From Sphingomonas faeni (GTDB lineage: Bacteria > Pseudomonadota > Alphaproteobacteria > Sphingomonadales > Sphingomonadaceae): a stretch of DNA of 64,000 nucleotides. The stretch covers positions 62,001 to 126,000 of the forward strand of contig NZ_JANBVH010000006.1 in assembly GCF_024273235.1 (NCBI RefSeq), read 5' to 3'. A program made the position numbers and the translations under genes. Below are positions 28,050 through 37,001 of this stretch, piece by piece (the first letter of the stretch is position 1; the number at the start of each line of letters is the position of its first letter). Below the pieces are notes generated by a model. The model searched no databases. It had not been told where the DNA came from and saw nothing but the letters and a program-made list of their open reading frames with translations.

Positions 28050-28064
28050 TTAACCGCTTCTTAG
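28050..28064 (+). promoter_or_regulatory. CtrA-like box upstream of the ParA gene
   Basis: TTAA-N7-TTAG matches the alphaproteobacterial CtrA consensus TTAA-N7-TTAA at seven of eight fixed positions. It lies 47 nt upstream of the ParA start in the divergent promoter region. A match of this quality can arise by chance a few times per window. Confidence 0.3.
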
Positions 28065-28102
28065 ACCCCCGCATGGCACGCCGTTCGCGAATACCGGGGG
28101 TC
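28064..28102 (+). promoter_or_regulatory. Hairpin in the ParA gene leader
   Basis: GACCCCCG (28064-28071) and CGGGGGTC (28095-28102) form a perfect 8-bp G/C stem that ends 8 nt before the ATG and directly abuts the GGGGAC ribosome site. Confidence 0.5.
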
Positions 28103-28110
28103 GGGGACTT

Positions 28111-28815
28111 ATGCGCGTTCTAGCGTTCGCATCGCAGAAAGGAGGATCGGGGAAGACGACCTTGACGGGTCATCTCGCCGTCCAGGCGGAGCGTGCGGGC
28201 CACGGTCCGGTGGTGCTGATCGACATCGATCCGCAGGGTTCGCTGTCCGACTGGTGGAACGAACGCACCGCCGAGGAGCCCGCCTTCGCGCAGACCACCG
28301 TGTCGCGCCTCGCCGCCGATCTCGAGATTCTCCGCCAGCAAGGCTTCAAGCTGGCGATGATCGATACCCCGCCTGCCATCACGATGGCGATCCAGAGCGT
28401 GATCCAGGTCGCCGAGCTGATCGTCGTCCCGACCCGGCCGAGCCCGCACGATCTGCGTGCGGTCGGCGCCACCGTCGACATGTGCGCACGCGCCGGCAAG
28501 CCGCTGATCTTCGTCGTCAACGCCGCGACGCCGAAAGCGCGGATCACCGCCGACGCCACGCTGGCGCTGTCGCAGCACGGGACGGTCGCGCCGGTCATCG
28601 TCCATCAGCGCACCGATTTCGCCGTCTCGATGATCGACGGCCGGACGGTCATGGAACTCGATGCCCGCAGCAAGTCGACCGCCGAGATCGAGGCGCTGTG
28701 GACCTATGTCTGCGACCGGCTCGAGAAGAATTTCCGCCGTACCGTGTTCAGCGTGCCGACTGCGGTCGGCCAGCGTCCCGCCGCTGGGGGCTTCGGCCGC
28801 CGGGGCATCGGTTGA
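28111..28815 (+). CDS. ParA/MinD-family ATPase
   Basis: A 234-residue ParA-type ATPase with the deviant Walker A KGGSGKTT (residues 10-17), DIDPQGSLSDWW, and the Walker B region AMIDTPPAIT. Such ATPases move cargo (chromosome origins, plasmids, protein complexes) over the nucleoid or membrane. There is no ParB gene beside it; instead the next gene, 4 nt downstream, encodes a small protein with a ribbon-helix-helix end, and the third gene is a SPOR lipoprotein. The chromosomal parAB pair is usually next to gidB/rpmH, which are absent here, so this is a second, orphan ParA. Confidence 0.9.
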   Translation: MRVLAFASQKGGSGKTTLTGHLAVQAERAGHGPVVLIDIDPQGSLSDWWNERTAEEPAFAQTTVSRLAADLEILRQQGFKLAMIDTPPAITMAIQSVIQVAELIVVPTRPSPHDLRAVGATVDMCARAGKPLIFVVNAATPKARITADATLALSQHGTVAPVIVHQRTDFAVSMIDGRTVMELDARSKSTAEIEALWTYVCDRLEKNFRRTVFSVPTAVGQRPAAGGFGRRGIG

Positions 28816-28819
28816 CCCC

Positions 28820-29269
28820 ATGGCACGGCCCGGATCACTCCCGTCGCTCACGTCCTCGCTGCTGGCGCGCAAGGGCACGGCGCGCCCGGCGATGCGCCAG
28901 CAGGATCTCGACGCCCCGGCAACAGGCGCGGTCGACGATCTCGGCTGGAACGACATGGGCGGTCCGCAGCCCCAGGTGCTGGTCGATCGGGAGGCGCTGA
29001 AGGTCGAGATCGAACGGCCGGTCGCATCCATGTCGAAGGCGACCGTGGCGCGGATCGGGCGCGAGACGGTGTCCAAGACCGGGGGCGCAAAGGCCGCCTT
29101 CACGCTTCGGCTCGATACCGACCGGCATCTCCGGCTGCGGCTGGCGAGCGCCGTCACCGGCCGTTCGTCGCAACAGCTCGTCACGCAGGCGCTCGACGCC
29201 TTTCTGCATACGGTACCGGAGGTGGATGCGCTCGTCGCGCAGCTGCCGCCGGCTACGTCAAAACGTTGA
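28820..29269 (+). CDS. Small partner protein with C-terminal ribbon-helix-helix-like domain
   Basis: The 149-residue protein has an unstructured N-terminal half (Pro/Ala/Gly-rich, about 1-85). The C-terminal segment, from about 93, reads AAFTLRLDTDRHLRLRLASA, then SSQQLVTQALDAFLH. That is a beta strand followed by two helices, the RHH pattern of Arc/MetJ-type DNA binders and of some ParB-like partners (for example Omega or ParG). A basic or disordered N-terminus that stimulates ParA plus an RHH is a known ParA-partner design, so I infer a ParA adaptor. It starts 4 nt after the ParA stop. Confidence 0.75.
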   Translation: MARPGSLPSLTSSLLARKGTARPAMRQQDLDAPATGAVDDLGWNDMGGPQPQVLVDREALKVEIERPVASMSKATVARIGRETVSKTGGAKAAFTLRLDTDRHLRLRLASAVTGRSSQQLVTQALDAFLHTVPEVDALVAQLPPATSKR

Positions 29270-29285
29270 AACAGGGATCATCCCG

Positions 29286-30599
29286 ATGAACACGCGCGCA
29301 CTTCTCCTCGGCGGCATCTCCGCCCTCCTGCTCGGCGGTACGATGGTCGGATGTGCGGCCAATGGCGGTGGCATGGCCTCTGCAAGCGACCGCAGCGATG
29401 CGTTGGCGGCCAAGGGCGCGGCGACGAACGCGGGCAAGGCGCGGACCGCGCTCGCCCGGCACGAGGGGCCGGTGGCGATCGGCTATGCGGAGGGCGCGGT
29501 CGCGCTGATGCCGCAGTCGGCGGAATACCGCATGCTGCTCGGCCAGAGCTATCTGCAGGGCGGCCGTTTCACGTCGGCCTCGCGCGCGTTCGCGGATACG
29601 CTCCAGCTGTCGCCGACCAACGGCAAGGCGGCGCTGAACCTCGCGCTGGCGCAGGTCGCGACGGGCGACTGGCAGGCGGCCCGGCAGACGCTGGCGGCGC
29701 ACGCGGCGATCATCCCGGCGCCCGATCGCGGGCTGGCCCTGTCGCTGGCGGGGGATACGGCGGGCGGGATCGCGCTGCTGACCGAGGTCGCGCGGTCGCC
29801 CGAGACGAATGCGAAGGTCCGGCAGAATCTGGCGCTGAGTTTCGCGCTGGCGGGCCGCTGGCAGGAGGCGAGGATGGTCGCCGCGGCGGACATGGCGCCG
29901 GCCGATGTCGATGCGCGGCTCGAGCAATGGGCGTTGTTTGCACAGCCGGCGACCGCGTCGGACCAGGTGGCGAGCCTGCTCGGCGTGCGCGCGGTGGCGG
30001 ACGCCGGCCAGCCGGTCGCGCTGGCGTTGAATACTCCGGTACCGGTGGTGCCGGGTGCTCCCGAGCAAGCCTTGGCGGCGGTAGATTCGGTCGCGCCCGC
30101 CGAAGCCGTACCGGTCGAGGTCGTCTCCGTGCCGACCACTGGATTTTCGAAGGTGTCGTTCGGACCGCGGCAGGAGGTCGTCCAGGCGCTGCCGACGATG
30201 ATGCTTCGCCCGCAGATTGGTCCCGTCAGGCTCGCATCGACGCCCGCGTCGACTGGACGTGGCATGGCGACCGCGGCCTATGAAGTGAAGGCACCGGCGA
30301 CCGGCAGCTGGTACGTCCAACTCGGCGCGTTCGAGAGCGCGGGCGTGGCCAGGGACGCCTGGGGCCGTGCCTCGCGCCGGTTTGCGATGCTCGCCGGGCA
30401 TTCGCCGAACGGCATGATGTTCAAGGCGAATGGCGAGGACTTTTATCGCCTCTCGGTCGGCGGATTCAGCCGGTCGGCGGCGGATACGATGTGTCGCCAG
30501 TACCGCGCCAAGGGCGGCGCCTGCTTCGTCCGCCAGGGTGCGGGCGACGCGATGGCGCAGTGGTTGCGCAAGCCCGGGATGCAGATGGCGTCGCGGTAA
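29286..30599 (+). CDS. TPR lipoprotein with C-terminal SPOR domain
   Basis: A 437-residue protein. Its lipoprotein signal is MNTRALLLGGISALLLGGTMVGC, although the box GTMVGC is not the most typical. TPR-like repeats follow (AVALMPQSAEYRMLLGQSYLQGGRFTSA, LQLSPTNGKAALNLALAQVATGDW; about 60-230), then a long low-complexity linker and a SPOR domain (SWYVQLGAFESAGVARDAWG to YRLSVGGFSRSAADTMC; about 340-420). It is probably an outer-membrane-anchored protein that recognises septal peptidoglycan. It lies 16 nt after the RHH gene in the same operon as ParA, linking a positioning ATPase to an envelope factor. Confidence 0.87.
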   Translation: MNTRALLLGGISALLLGGTMVGCAANGGGMASASDRSDALAAKGAATNAGKARTALARHEGPVAIGYAEGAVALMPQSAEYRMLLGQSYLQGGRFTSASRAFADTLQLSPTNGKAALNLALAQVATGDWQAARQTLAAHAAIIPAPDRGLALSLAGDTAGGIALLTEVARSPETNAKVRQNLALSFALAGRWQEARMVAAADMAPADVDARLEQWALFAQPATASDQVASLLGVRAVADAGQPVALALNTPVPVVPGAPEQALAAVDSVAPAEAVPVEVVSVPTTGFSKVSFGPRQEVVQALPTMMLRPQIGPVRLASTPASTGRGMATAAYEVKAPATGSWYVQLGAFESAGVARDAWGRASRRFAMLAGHSPNGMMFKANGEDFYRLSVGGFSRSAADTMCRQYRAKGGACFVRQGAGDAMAQWLRKPGMQMASR

Positions 30600-30638
30600 C
30601 AGAGCGGCGTAGCGAGCGCTTCTGGATCCCCCTTCCTA

Positions 30639-30742
30639 CCACCCCGGCGAAGGCCGGGGCCCAAGTGGGAAACGATAATAACGAAGCGCCGCGTGCCGTT
30701 ACTCCGGCCTTGCCACTTGGGCCCCGGCCTTCGCCGGGGTGG
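30639..30742. repeat. Intergenic palindromic repeat, family A copy 2
   Basis: The same CCACCCCGGCGAAGGCCGGG arms as the copy at 20192, with GCCCAAGTGG inside. It lies between the convergent ends of the SPOR lipoprotein gene and the dihydroorotase-like gene, and is followed by a 20-bp direct repeat, GTGCACTGTTGGTCGTGNGN, at 30742-30781. Confidence 0.8.
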
Positions 30743-30788
30743 TGCACTGTTGGTCGTGAGAGTGCACTGTTGGTCGTGTGGGGGCCCC

Positions 30789-32009
30789 TCACCGAACCTC
30801 GCGGCCACCCTTCCACAACCGCAACACGCGCCCCTGGACCGGCAAGCCATCGAACGGCGTATTCCCCGCCTCGGCCAGGAACTCCTCCCCGACGACCTGC
30901 CACGGCGCCTGCTGATCGAACAGCATCAGGTCGGCCGGCTTGCCCGCCTCCAGCGTGCCCGTATCGAGCCCCAAAACCCGCGCCGGATTGCGCGCCAGCA
31001 GCGCGAACAGGCGTTCGAGCGTCAGCAGCTCGTCGCGGACCAACATCAGAGCCAGCGGCAGCAACGTCTCCGCACCGGCCATCCCGCTGCTCGAATCGGT
31101 GAACGGCAGCCGCTTTTCCTCCGGCCCGCGCGGCTCGTGTCCCGAACACAGCACGTCGATCGTCCCGTCGGCGATCGCGTCCAGCGCCGCCCGTCGATCG
31201 CTCTCGGCACGCAACGGCGGGGACAGCAGCGCGAACGACCGGAAATCGCTGACCGCGATCTCCGACAGATGCAGATGCGCCGGCGTGATCCCGCAGGTGA
31301 CGGCAACGCCGCGACGCTTGGCCGCGCGGATCAGGTCGAAGCCCGCCGCGGTCGTCACCTGGCGGATATGGATACGCGCGCCGGTATCCTCGGCGAGCAT
31401 CAGGTCGCGCGCGATCGCCAGCGCTTCGGCCACCGCAGGCGCGGCGGGAAGGCCGAGCCGCGTCGCCGTCTCGCCCTCGGTCGCGACCGCACCGGCGGTC
31501 AGCCCGCCATCCTCCGCATGCGCGACGACCGTCACGTCCAGGTCGCGCGCATAGGCGAGCACGCGCCGCATCACGCCGCTGTCGGCGATCCAGTGTTTGC
31601 CCGTGCCGACCGCCTTCGCCCCCGCCGAAACGCAGATCGCCATCTCGGCAAGGTCATGGCCTTCGAGCCCACGCGTGGCGGCGGCGATCGGGTGGATCCA
31701 GAGGTCGGGCTTGCCGATCAGCGCCGCGCGCTGGACGATGCCGGGATCGTCGAGCACCGGCGACTGGTCGGGCATCAGGCCGATCCGGACGATCCCGCCG
31801 GCACGGAACGCGGCACGGTCGACCTTCGCGACGCCGAGATCGACGATCCCCGGCGCCACGGTCTTGCCGCCGCAGTCGACGACCTCTGCGTCCGACGGAA
31901 TATCGACGATGCCGGTCGCGACGATCACGCCGTCGCGGACCAGCACATTGCCCTTGGTCATGCCGCCGACGGGGCAGGCGAGCGTCGCGTTCGTCAGTGC
32001 GAGAATCAT
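30789..32009 (-). CDS. Dihydroorotase-like protein lacking metal ligands (PyrC'/PyrX type), partner of PyrB
   Basis: A 406-residue protein with the overall fold and landmarks of class I dihydroorotase, but the catalytic residues are gone. The DxHVHLREP zinc motif is replaced by [10 protein letters not shown] (residues 57-66, HxH to GVA). The HIxHVST histidine is Gln in IHIRQVTT, and the TDHAPH aspartate is lost in [12 protein letters not shown]. In Pseudomonas-type bacteria such inactive PyrC' chains are structural partners that aspartate transcarbamoylase needs for activity. It overlaps pyrB by 4 nt (ATGA), which supports that role. An active dihydroorotase should be encoded elsewhere. Confidence 0.88.
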   Translation of the reverse strand: MILALTNATLACPVGGMTKGNVLVRDGVIVATGIVDIPSDAEVVDCGGKTVAPGIVDLGVAKVDRAAFRAGGIVRIGLMPDQSPVLDDPGIVQRAALIGKPDLWIHPIAAATRGLEGHDLAEMAICVSAGAKAVGTGKHWIADSGVMRRVLAYARDLDVTVVAHAEDGGLTAGAVATEGETATRLGLPAAPAVAEALAIARDLMLAEDTGARIHIRQVTTAAGFDLIRAAKRRGVAVTCGITPAHLHLSEIAVSDFRSFALLSPPLRAESDRRAALDAIADGTIDVLCSGHEPRGPEEKRLPFTDSSSGMAGAETLLPLALMLVRDELLTLERLFALLARNPARVLGLDTGTLEAGKPADLMLFDQQAPWQVVGEEFLAEAGNTPFDGLPVQGRVLRLWKGGREVR

Positions 32010-32992
32010 GCCCAGCCCTCCACGCCGCGCGCTCTTCGGGTCAGCACGTCGAGGCAGGCCATGCGGACCGCGACCCCCATCTCGACCTGCTCGGTGATCG
32101 CCGAGCGGGCATGATCGGCGACCGCGGAGTCGATCTCGACGCCGCGGTTCATCGGGCCGGGGTGCATCACCAGCGCGTCGGGCGCGGCCTTCGCCAGCCG
32201 GTCGAGCGTCAGCCCGTAGCGTAGCCGATATTCGCGCGTGGAGGGCACATAGGCGCCGTCCATTCGCTCGTTCTGGAGCCGAAGCATCATCACCACATCG
32301 GCGCCCTCCAAGGCCTTATCGAAATCGGAAAAGGCGGTGACGCCCATCCGCTCGATCATCGGCGGCATCAGCGTCGACGGCGCGCAGACGCGAACCTCGG
32401 CCGCGAGCGCGGTCAGCGCGAGGATGTTCGACCGCGCGACCCGGCTGTGCAGCAGGTCGCCGCAGATGACGACGCGCTGCCCTGCGATCGAGCCCTTGCG
32501 GCGGCGAATCGTGAGCGCATCGAGCAGCGCCTGAGTCGGGTGCTCGTGCCGCCCATCCCCCGCGTTGAGCACCGGGCAGTCCACCTTGTCCGCGATCAAC
32601 CGCACCGCGCCCGACGACATATGCCGGATCACGATCACGTCGGCGCGCATCGCGTTCAGCGTCATCGCCGTGTCGATCAGCGTCTCGCCCTTCTTCACGC
32701 TCGACTGCGCCGCGTGCATGTTGACGACGTCCGCCCCGAGCCGCTTGCCGGCGATCTCGAACGACAGCAAAGTCCGCGTCGAGTTCTCGAAGAACGCGTT
32801 GATCTGCGTGAGACCCGCAAGCCGCTTGTCGGGCGTCGCATGCGTCCTGTTCGCGCCGACCCAGGTCTCCGCCTCGTCGAGCAGGAACGCGATCTCGTGT
32901 GGCTGAAGCCCGTCGATGCCGGTGAGATGCCGGTGCGGGAAGACGGCGCCGCCTTCGATGAGGGCGGCGGGGCGGTGATCTGAGGTTCGCAT
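32006..32992 (-). CDS. pyrB: Aspartate carbamoyltransferase catalytic subunit
   Basis: PyrB makes N-carbamoyl-aspartate from carbamoyl phosphate and aspartate, the committed pyrimidine step. The 328-residue protein has the carbamoyl-phosphate loop [35 protein letters not shown] and [13 protein letters not shown]. No pyrI regulatory chain is adjacent; the coupled gene is the inactive dihydroorotase-like protein, as in class A ATCases. Confidence 0.96.
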   Translation of the reverse strand: MRTSDHRPAALIEGGAVFPHRHLTGIDGLQPHEIAFLLDEAETWVGANRTHATPDKRLAGLTQINAFFENSTRTLLSFEIAGKRLGADVVNMHAAQSSVKKGETLIDTAMTLNAMRADVIVIRHMSSGAVRLIADKVDCPVLNAGDGRHEHPTQALLDALTIRRRKGSIAGQRVVICGDLLHSRVARSNILALTALAAEVRVCAPSTLMPPMIERMGVTAFSDFDKALEGADVVMMLRLQNERMDGAYVPSTREYRLRYGLTLDRLAKAAPDALVMHPGPMNRGVEIDSAVADHARSAITEQVEMGVAVRMACLDVLTRRARGVEGWA

Positions 32993-33062
32993 TAAAGCCG
33001 CGGGATAGTGGCCGCGGGGGCAGGGGGCAAGCGCCGCGCGACGCTTCGCCGCAACCGCATGG

Positions 33063-33077
33063 TTAACCCGAATTTAG
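33063..33077 (+). promoter_or_regulatory. CtrA-like box upstream of the membrane protein gene
   Basis: TTAA-N7-TTAG, a seven-of-eight match to the CtrA consensus, 37 nt upstream of the start at 33114. It is the same variant as the one before the ParA gene. Chance cannot be excluded. Confidence 0.25.
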
Positions 33078-33113
33078 CGCGATCATGGGATGGCTCGGGC
33101 GAACAGGGGGGGC

Positions 33114-34673
33114 ATGATGCAGGACGCCGAGGCAAGAACGACGCGCCGCTGGTGGGATACGCGGTGGTTCGCCCTATCTGCCGTCCTGCTGTCGGCGGTG
33201 CCTCTGCTGTGGCCGGCGCTGCCACCCCTTGGCGACCTGCCGGGGCATATGGGGCGGTGGCATATCGCGATGGCGCTGCCGACCTCGCCCGATCTTCAGC
33301 GCTATTACGCCTATCGTTGGGCGCTGATCCCGAACCTCGGGATGGACCTGCTGGTGCCGGCGCTCACGCGATTGTTCGGGTTCGAACCGGCGACCAAGCT
33401 GGCGGTCATCGCGATTCCGATGCTGACCGTCGCCGGACTGCTGTGGACCGCACGCGAGGTGCATGGGCGGATACCGCCGACCGCGATCTTCGCGCTGCCG
33501 CTCGCCTATGCATGGCCGTTCCAGTTCGGCTTCGTCAATTTCGCGCTCTCGCAAGCGCTGGCGTTCTGCGCGCTGGCGTTGTGGGTTCGGCTCGGACGGC
33601 AGGAGCGATTGGTCTTGAGGGCGGTCGTATTCGTGCCGATCGCCTTCGCGCTCTGGATCGCGCACAGCTTCGGCTGGGGCATGTTCGGGTTGATGGCGGC
33701 AGCGGCGGAAATCGCCAGATTGCGGTGTGATCGACGGCCCTGGATCGCGGCGTTCGTGACGGTGGCGGTTCGCTGCCTGCCGCTCGCAGTGCCGCTGATC
33801 GTCATGATCGCCTCTGCGTTGCACCCGCCCCCCGGGAGCGACGCTGCCGGCTTGGGCGCGGCCGACTGGTTCGACGTGCCCGCCAAAGCCTTGTGGGTCG
33901 CGTCGATCCTTCGCGACCGATGGATGGTCTACGACCTCGCCTCGCTCGGCGTCTTGGTGGCGATCTTGTACGTCGCAGCGCGCAGCCCGCGGCTCGGCTT
34001 TTCCGCGATGCTCGGGTGGCCGGCCCTCGCATGCCTGGCGGCGTTCGCGATATTGCCGCGGTTGATGATGGGCGGCGCCTATGTCGACATGCGGATGGCC
34101 CCGGCAGCACTCATGCTGGCGGTCATCGCGATCGCACCGCCCGCATCGAACCCGACCGATTCCGTTCGTTTCGCCCCGATATTGGCCATCATCGGAACCG
34201 CGTTCCTGATGATTCGGCTTGCCGGCACGACCGTCAGCTTCATCGAGCGCTCGACCGAGCAGGAGCGCGAACTCGCGGCGATCCCATCGATTCCGCGGGG
34301 CGCGGCGGTGCTCGCGCTCGTCAGCCGACCGTGCGGCGGCGTCTGGTCCGATCTCCGGCGCGATTCGCTGCCCGGCATGGCGATTGTCCGGCGCGACGTG
34401 TTCACGAACACGCAATGGGCCCTGGCCGGCCAGCAACTCCTGCGCATTCGCTACGCGCAGGCCGCACCGTTCACCGCCGACCCGACGCAACTCGTCCTGC
34501 CGAGCGAGTGTGCGGTGATCGGCTCGAATTTCACCGCCGCCATCGCACATTTTCCGCGTGCGGCATTCACGCATGTCTGGACGCTGGGGTTTCCGCCGGG
34601 CGCAGCAAAGGCGGCGGACCTGCGCGTGATATGGACCAACGGCGAGTCCACGCTCTACCGCGTCGCCCGCTAG
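33114..34673 (+). CDS. Polytopic membrane protein of unknown function
   Basis: A 519-residue protein with roughly ten hydrophobic segments between residues 18 and 380 (for example [20 protein letters not shown] and [11 protein letters not shown]). A C-terminal soluble portion of about 130 residues contains [22 protein letters not shown] and [14 protein letters not shown]. The topology and the periplasmic-looking tail recall GT-C type membrane glycosyltransferases, but no diagnostic Asp motif is clear, so I do not assign a function. The start at 33114 is preceded by a G-run (AGGGGGGGC). It ends tail to tail with ruvX, overlapping by 4 nt. Confidence 0.75.
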   Translation: MMQDAEARTTRRWWDTRWFALSAVLLSAVPLLWPALPPLGDLPGHMGRWHIAMALPTSPDLQRYYAYRWALIPNLGMDLLVPALTRLFGFEPATKLAVIAIPMLTVAGLLWTAREVHGRIPPTAIFALPLAYAWPFQFGFVNFALSQALAFCALALWVRLGRQERLVLRAVVFVPIAFALWIAHSFGWGMFGLMAAAAEIARLRCDRRPWIAAFVTVAVRCLPLAVPLIVMIASALHPPPGSDAAGLGAADWFDVPAKALWVASILRDRWMVYDLASLGVLVAILYVAARSPRLGFSAMLGWPALACLAAFAILPRLMMGGAYVDMRMAPAALMLAVIAIAPPASNPTDSVRFAPILAIIGTAFLMIRLAGTTVSFIERSTEQERELAAIPSIPRGAAVLALVSRPCGGVWSDLRRDSLPGMAIVRRDVFTNTQWALAGQQLLRIRYAQAAPFTADPTQLVLPSECAVIGSNFTAAIAHFPRAAFTHVWTLGFPPGAAKAADLRVIWTNGESTLYRVAR

Positions 34674-35137
34674 ATCTGCGCGGTTACCAGCGCGTCGATC
34701 GCGCCTTGCAGGATATAGGCGGCGGCCATCTTGTCGACGAGTTCGGCGCGCTTGGCGCGGCTCGCGTCCTGTTCGATCAGCGTGCGGGTGACGGCGACGG
34801 TCGACCAGCGTTCGTCCTGGAGCAGGATCGGGAGGCCCATGTCCTTGAGATTCTGCGCGAACGCCCGCGTCGATTGCGAGCGGGGGCTTTCGCTGCCGTC
34901 GAGGTTGATCGGCAGGCCTATGACGAGCCCGACCACGGCCTGCGCCTTGATGATCTCGGCGAGCGCGGCCTTGTCCTTCTGGAACTTCGTGCGGCGGATG
35001 AGCATGGCAGGGCTCGCGAACGACCAGCCGGCGTCGCACAGCGCGGTGCCGATCGTCTTGGTGCCGACGTCGAGGCCGATCAGCCGGCCGCCGGTCGGGA
35101 GCGCGTCGCGGAACTGCGCGGCGGAAAGCGTGATCAT
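34670..35137 (-). CDS. ruvX: Putative pre-16S rRNA nuclease (YqgF/RuvX family)
   Basis: The 155-residue RNase H-fold protein has [17 protein letters not shown] (metal Asp), [14 protein letters not shown] and [15 protein letters not shown], the three conserved YqgF blocks. E. coli YqgF processes the 5' end of 16S rRNA; older annotation calls the family Holliday junction resolvase. Its start overlaps the stop of the upstream alpha/beta hydrolase gene (ATGA), so the pair is translationally coupled. Confidence 0.93.
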   Translation of the reverse strand: MITLSAAQFRDALPTGGRLIGLDVGTKTIGTALCDAGWSFASPAMLIRRTKFQKDKAALAEIIKAQAVVGLVIGLPINLDGSESPRSQSTRAFAQNLKDMGLPILLQDERWSTVAVTRTLIEQDASRAKRAELVDKMAAAYILQGAIDALVTAQI

Positions 35138-36243
35138 TGCGCGAAAGCCTTCAGGCGACGGTTGGCGTCGGCGCGGATGTTCGCCCAGAACAGGCTGTAG
35201 TCGTAGACGTGATAGTTGTTGCCGGGCAGCACGTACGGCCCGAGGTTCGGGCCCTCGCCGATCAGCAGGAAACCGCGGTCGGCGCAGCGCGCGGGGACGC
35301 TGCCGATCGCCATGGTCGCGGTCTTGAGGTCGGCGGACGGGACCAATGTGCCGAGATTGGCGGTGGCGGGCGCAGCGGCGTCGATGGTGCCGGTCAGCGG
35401 GTTGGTGCAGACGATCGACGTGCCCTTGCGTGGCTGGCCGTTGAAGCCGGTGGTCTGGTCATAGGTGTCGACGATCAGCGACGGATCGGCGGGCTCCGCG
35501 AAACTCTCCCATGAGAGGATGCAGCCGGTCTGCTCGGCGGTGCGGCATTCGGCGAGCCCCATGCGCGGCAGGTCGGTGGTGCGCGACACGGGCCAGCCGA
35601 CGACATAGGCCGCGACGATCCGTGCCTTCAGTTTCGGATCGCTCGCAACGCGGTCGCGGAGCAGGCGGGTGAGGTGGAGCGCGCCCTGGCTGTGGCCGGC
35701 GAGGATAATCGGGCGGGTCGGGCCGGCCTCCTTGAGGAAGCGGTCGAACGCCGCGGAGACGTCGCCATACGCCAACGCCAGCGCGCGTTCGCTGTCGGCC
35801 TCGCTGGTGAGGAACGCGCCGAACGTCGCCTGGCGATAGCGCGGTGCCCAGATGTCACCGGCCTCGTTGAACGCGCTCGCCTGACCGCGCAGGAACAACT
35901 CGGCGCGCGCATTGGTCTCGGGATCGTCGATCGGCGCGTTCCAGTGATCGCGGTTGATGTACGATGTCGGATGGATGAAGAAGATCGCCGCGCCCGTGCC
36001 GGGCTTGCCGGGCGTATAGCCGGGCGGCGTCCAGAGCGCGGGATTGCCGGGTGCGTCGGGGCGGGCGAGCCACAGGATTTTTCGCGCGTAGATGTTGCGC
36101 GGGGCTTCGCGCTGCGCCTGGAAATTCTCGCTCGGAACCATGACCGCGCGCATCAACTGCGTGCCGAACAGGCGGTAGGCGAGCAGGGCGGCGATCGCGA
36201 GGACGATCATCGCGGCGACGAAATAGAGAAACTTGCGGGCCAA
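35134..36243 (-). CDS. DUF3089 alpha/beta-hydrolase, membrane-anchored
   Basis: A 369-residue protein starting with a membrane anchor ([19 protein letters not shown]). The DUF3089 domain follows, with [14 protein letters not shown] and the nucleophile elbow [11 protein letters not shown], and a possible acid and base near DTYDQTTGF and NNYHVYDY. The family contains lysophospholipase-like hydrolases; the substrate is unknown. I chose a TTG start at 36243: GGAAGG lies 6 nt upstream, and the longer open frame to 36468 runs into repeat DNA. It is coupled to ruvX downstream. Confidence 0.87.
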   Translation of the reverse strand: MARKFLYFVAAMIVLAIAALLAYRLFGTQLMRAVMVPSENFQAQREAPRNIYARKILWLARPDAPGNPALWTPPGYTPGKPGTGAAIFFIHPTSYINRDHWNAPIDDPETNARAELFLRGQASAFNEAGDIWAPRYRQATFGAFLTSEADSERALALAYGDVSAAFDRFLKEAGPTRPIILAGHSQGALHLTRLLRDRVASDPKLKARIVAAYVVGWPVSRTTDLPRMGLAECRTAEQTGCILSWESFAEPADPSLIVDTYDQTTGFNGQPRKGTSIVCTNPLTGTIDAAAPATANLGTLVPSADLKTATMAIGSVPARCADRGFLLIGEGPNLGPYVLPGNNYHVYDYSLFWANIRADANRRLKAFAQ

Positions 36244-36315
36244 GCGGGACCTTCCGTGCAGGCGATCCGGCTCCCGTGCCGCAAGCGGGGGCTGGTTGCA
36301 ACGGGCTCCCTCACG

Positions 36316-36437
36316 ATCCTCACCCGCCAGGGGGAGGTGGCTGGCACTTGCCAGACGGAGGGGGAGGAAAGGGCAACCTCTGTTCCGTGTCCGCCCCCTC
36401 CGACGCTTCGCGCCACCTCCCCCTGGCGGGGGAGGAT
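36316..36437. repeat. Large intergenic palindrome, family C copy 2
   Basis: The same ATCCTC-CCGCCAGGGGGAGGTGG arms and internal GCCAGACGGAGGGGGAGG as the copy at 11406. It lies in the 455-nt gap between the divergent DUF3089 and gatC starts, so it is upstream of both genes; no gene is visible in this gap. Confidence 0.8.
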
Positions 36438-36493
36438 AGGAAGGTTGGGAAACATATCGCGCGCGCATATCGGTGGTCGCGGTCGCAACTCTG

Positions 36494-36604
36494 CTCCCCT
36501 CCCTGGAAGGGAGGGGCTGGGGGTGGGTAGGCCCGCTTGAGCCACCATCGTCTGAACATGGGGAGCCCGACCCACCCCCGACCCCTCCCTTCCAGGGAGG
36601 GGAG
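36494..36604. repeat. Intergenic palindrome, family E copy 2
   Basis: CTCCCCTCCCTGGAAGGGAGG with GGGTGGGTAGG and its complement near 36570-36604, nearly identical to 25948-26053. It lies between the family C copy and gatC. Confidence 0.75.
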
Positions 36605-36698
36605 AAGAGTCGCCAACGCCCCTATTTCAATCGGCCAGCCTGAAGCACCTACGCCAAAGATGTTGCGCCCTCGCGCCGCGCGGTGCTAGCCGCACGGC

Positions 36699-37001
36699 AT
36701 GTCCGTAGATACTGCAACCGTGAAGCGGATCGCGAGCCTTGCGCGCATCGCGATCACCGACGAGGACGCCGCCCGCATGGCGCCGGAACTCGGAAACATC
36801 CTTGGCTGGATCGAGATGCTGGGCGAGGTCGACACGACCGGCGTCGAGCCGATGACCGCCGTCATTCCCAACACGCTGCGGCTGCGCGACGATGTCGTCA
36901 ACGCCGACCCGCTGACCGGCGGTAACATCCGCGAGCAGGTGCTGGCCAACGCGCCGGTGGCCGAACACGGCTTCTTCGCCGTGCCGAAGGTGATCGAATA
37001 A
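36699..37001 (+). CDS. gatC: Asp-tRNA(Asn)/Glu-tRNA(Gln) amidotransferase subunit C
   Basis: A 100-residue subunit that stabilises GatA in the GatCAB complex, which amidates mischarged Glu-tRNA(Gln) and Asp-tRNA(Asn). It shows the usual [20 protein letters not shown] start and [16 protein letters not shown] core. Its stop codon overlaps the ATG of gatA (TAATG). Confidence 0.96.
   Translation: MSVDTATVKRIASLARIAITDEDAARMAPELGNILGWIEMLGEVDTTGVEPMTAVIPNTLRLRDDVVNADPLTGGNIREQVLANAPVAEHGFFAVPKVIE

Noticed and set aside
28111..29269. The main chromosomal parAB locus
   Set aside because: No ParB-type protein, no parS-like sites and no gidAB neighbours were seen; the partner is RHH-like.
30742..30781. 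20-bp direct repeat GTGCACTGTTGGTCGTG, two copies, as an attachment site
   Set aside because: The copies are directly adjacent with no integrase or tRNA nearby; simple duplication is enough.
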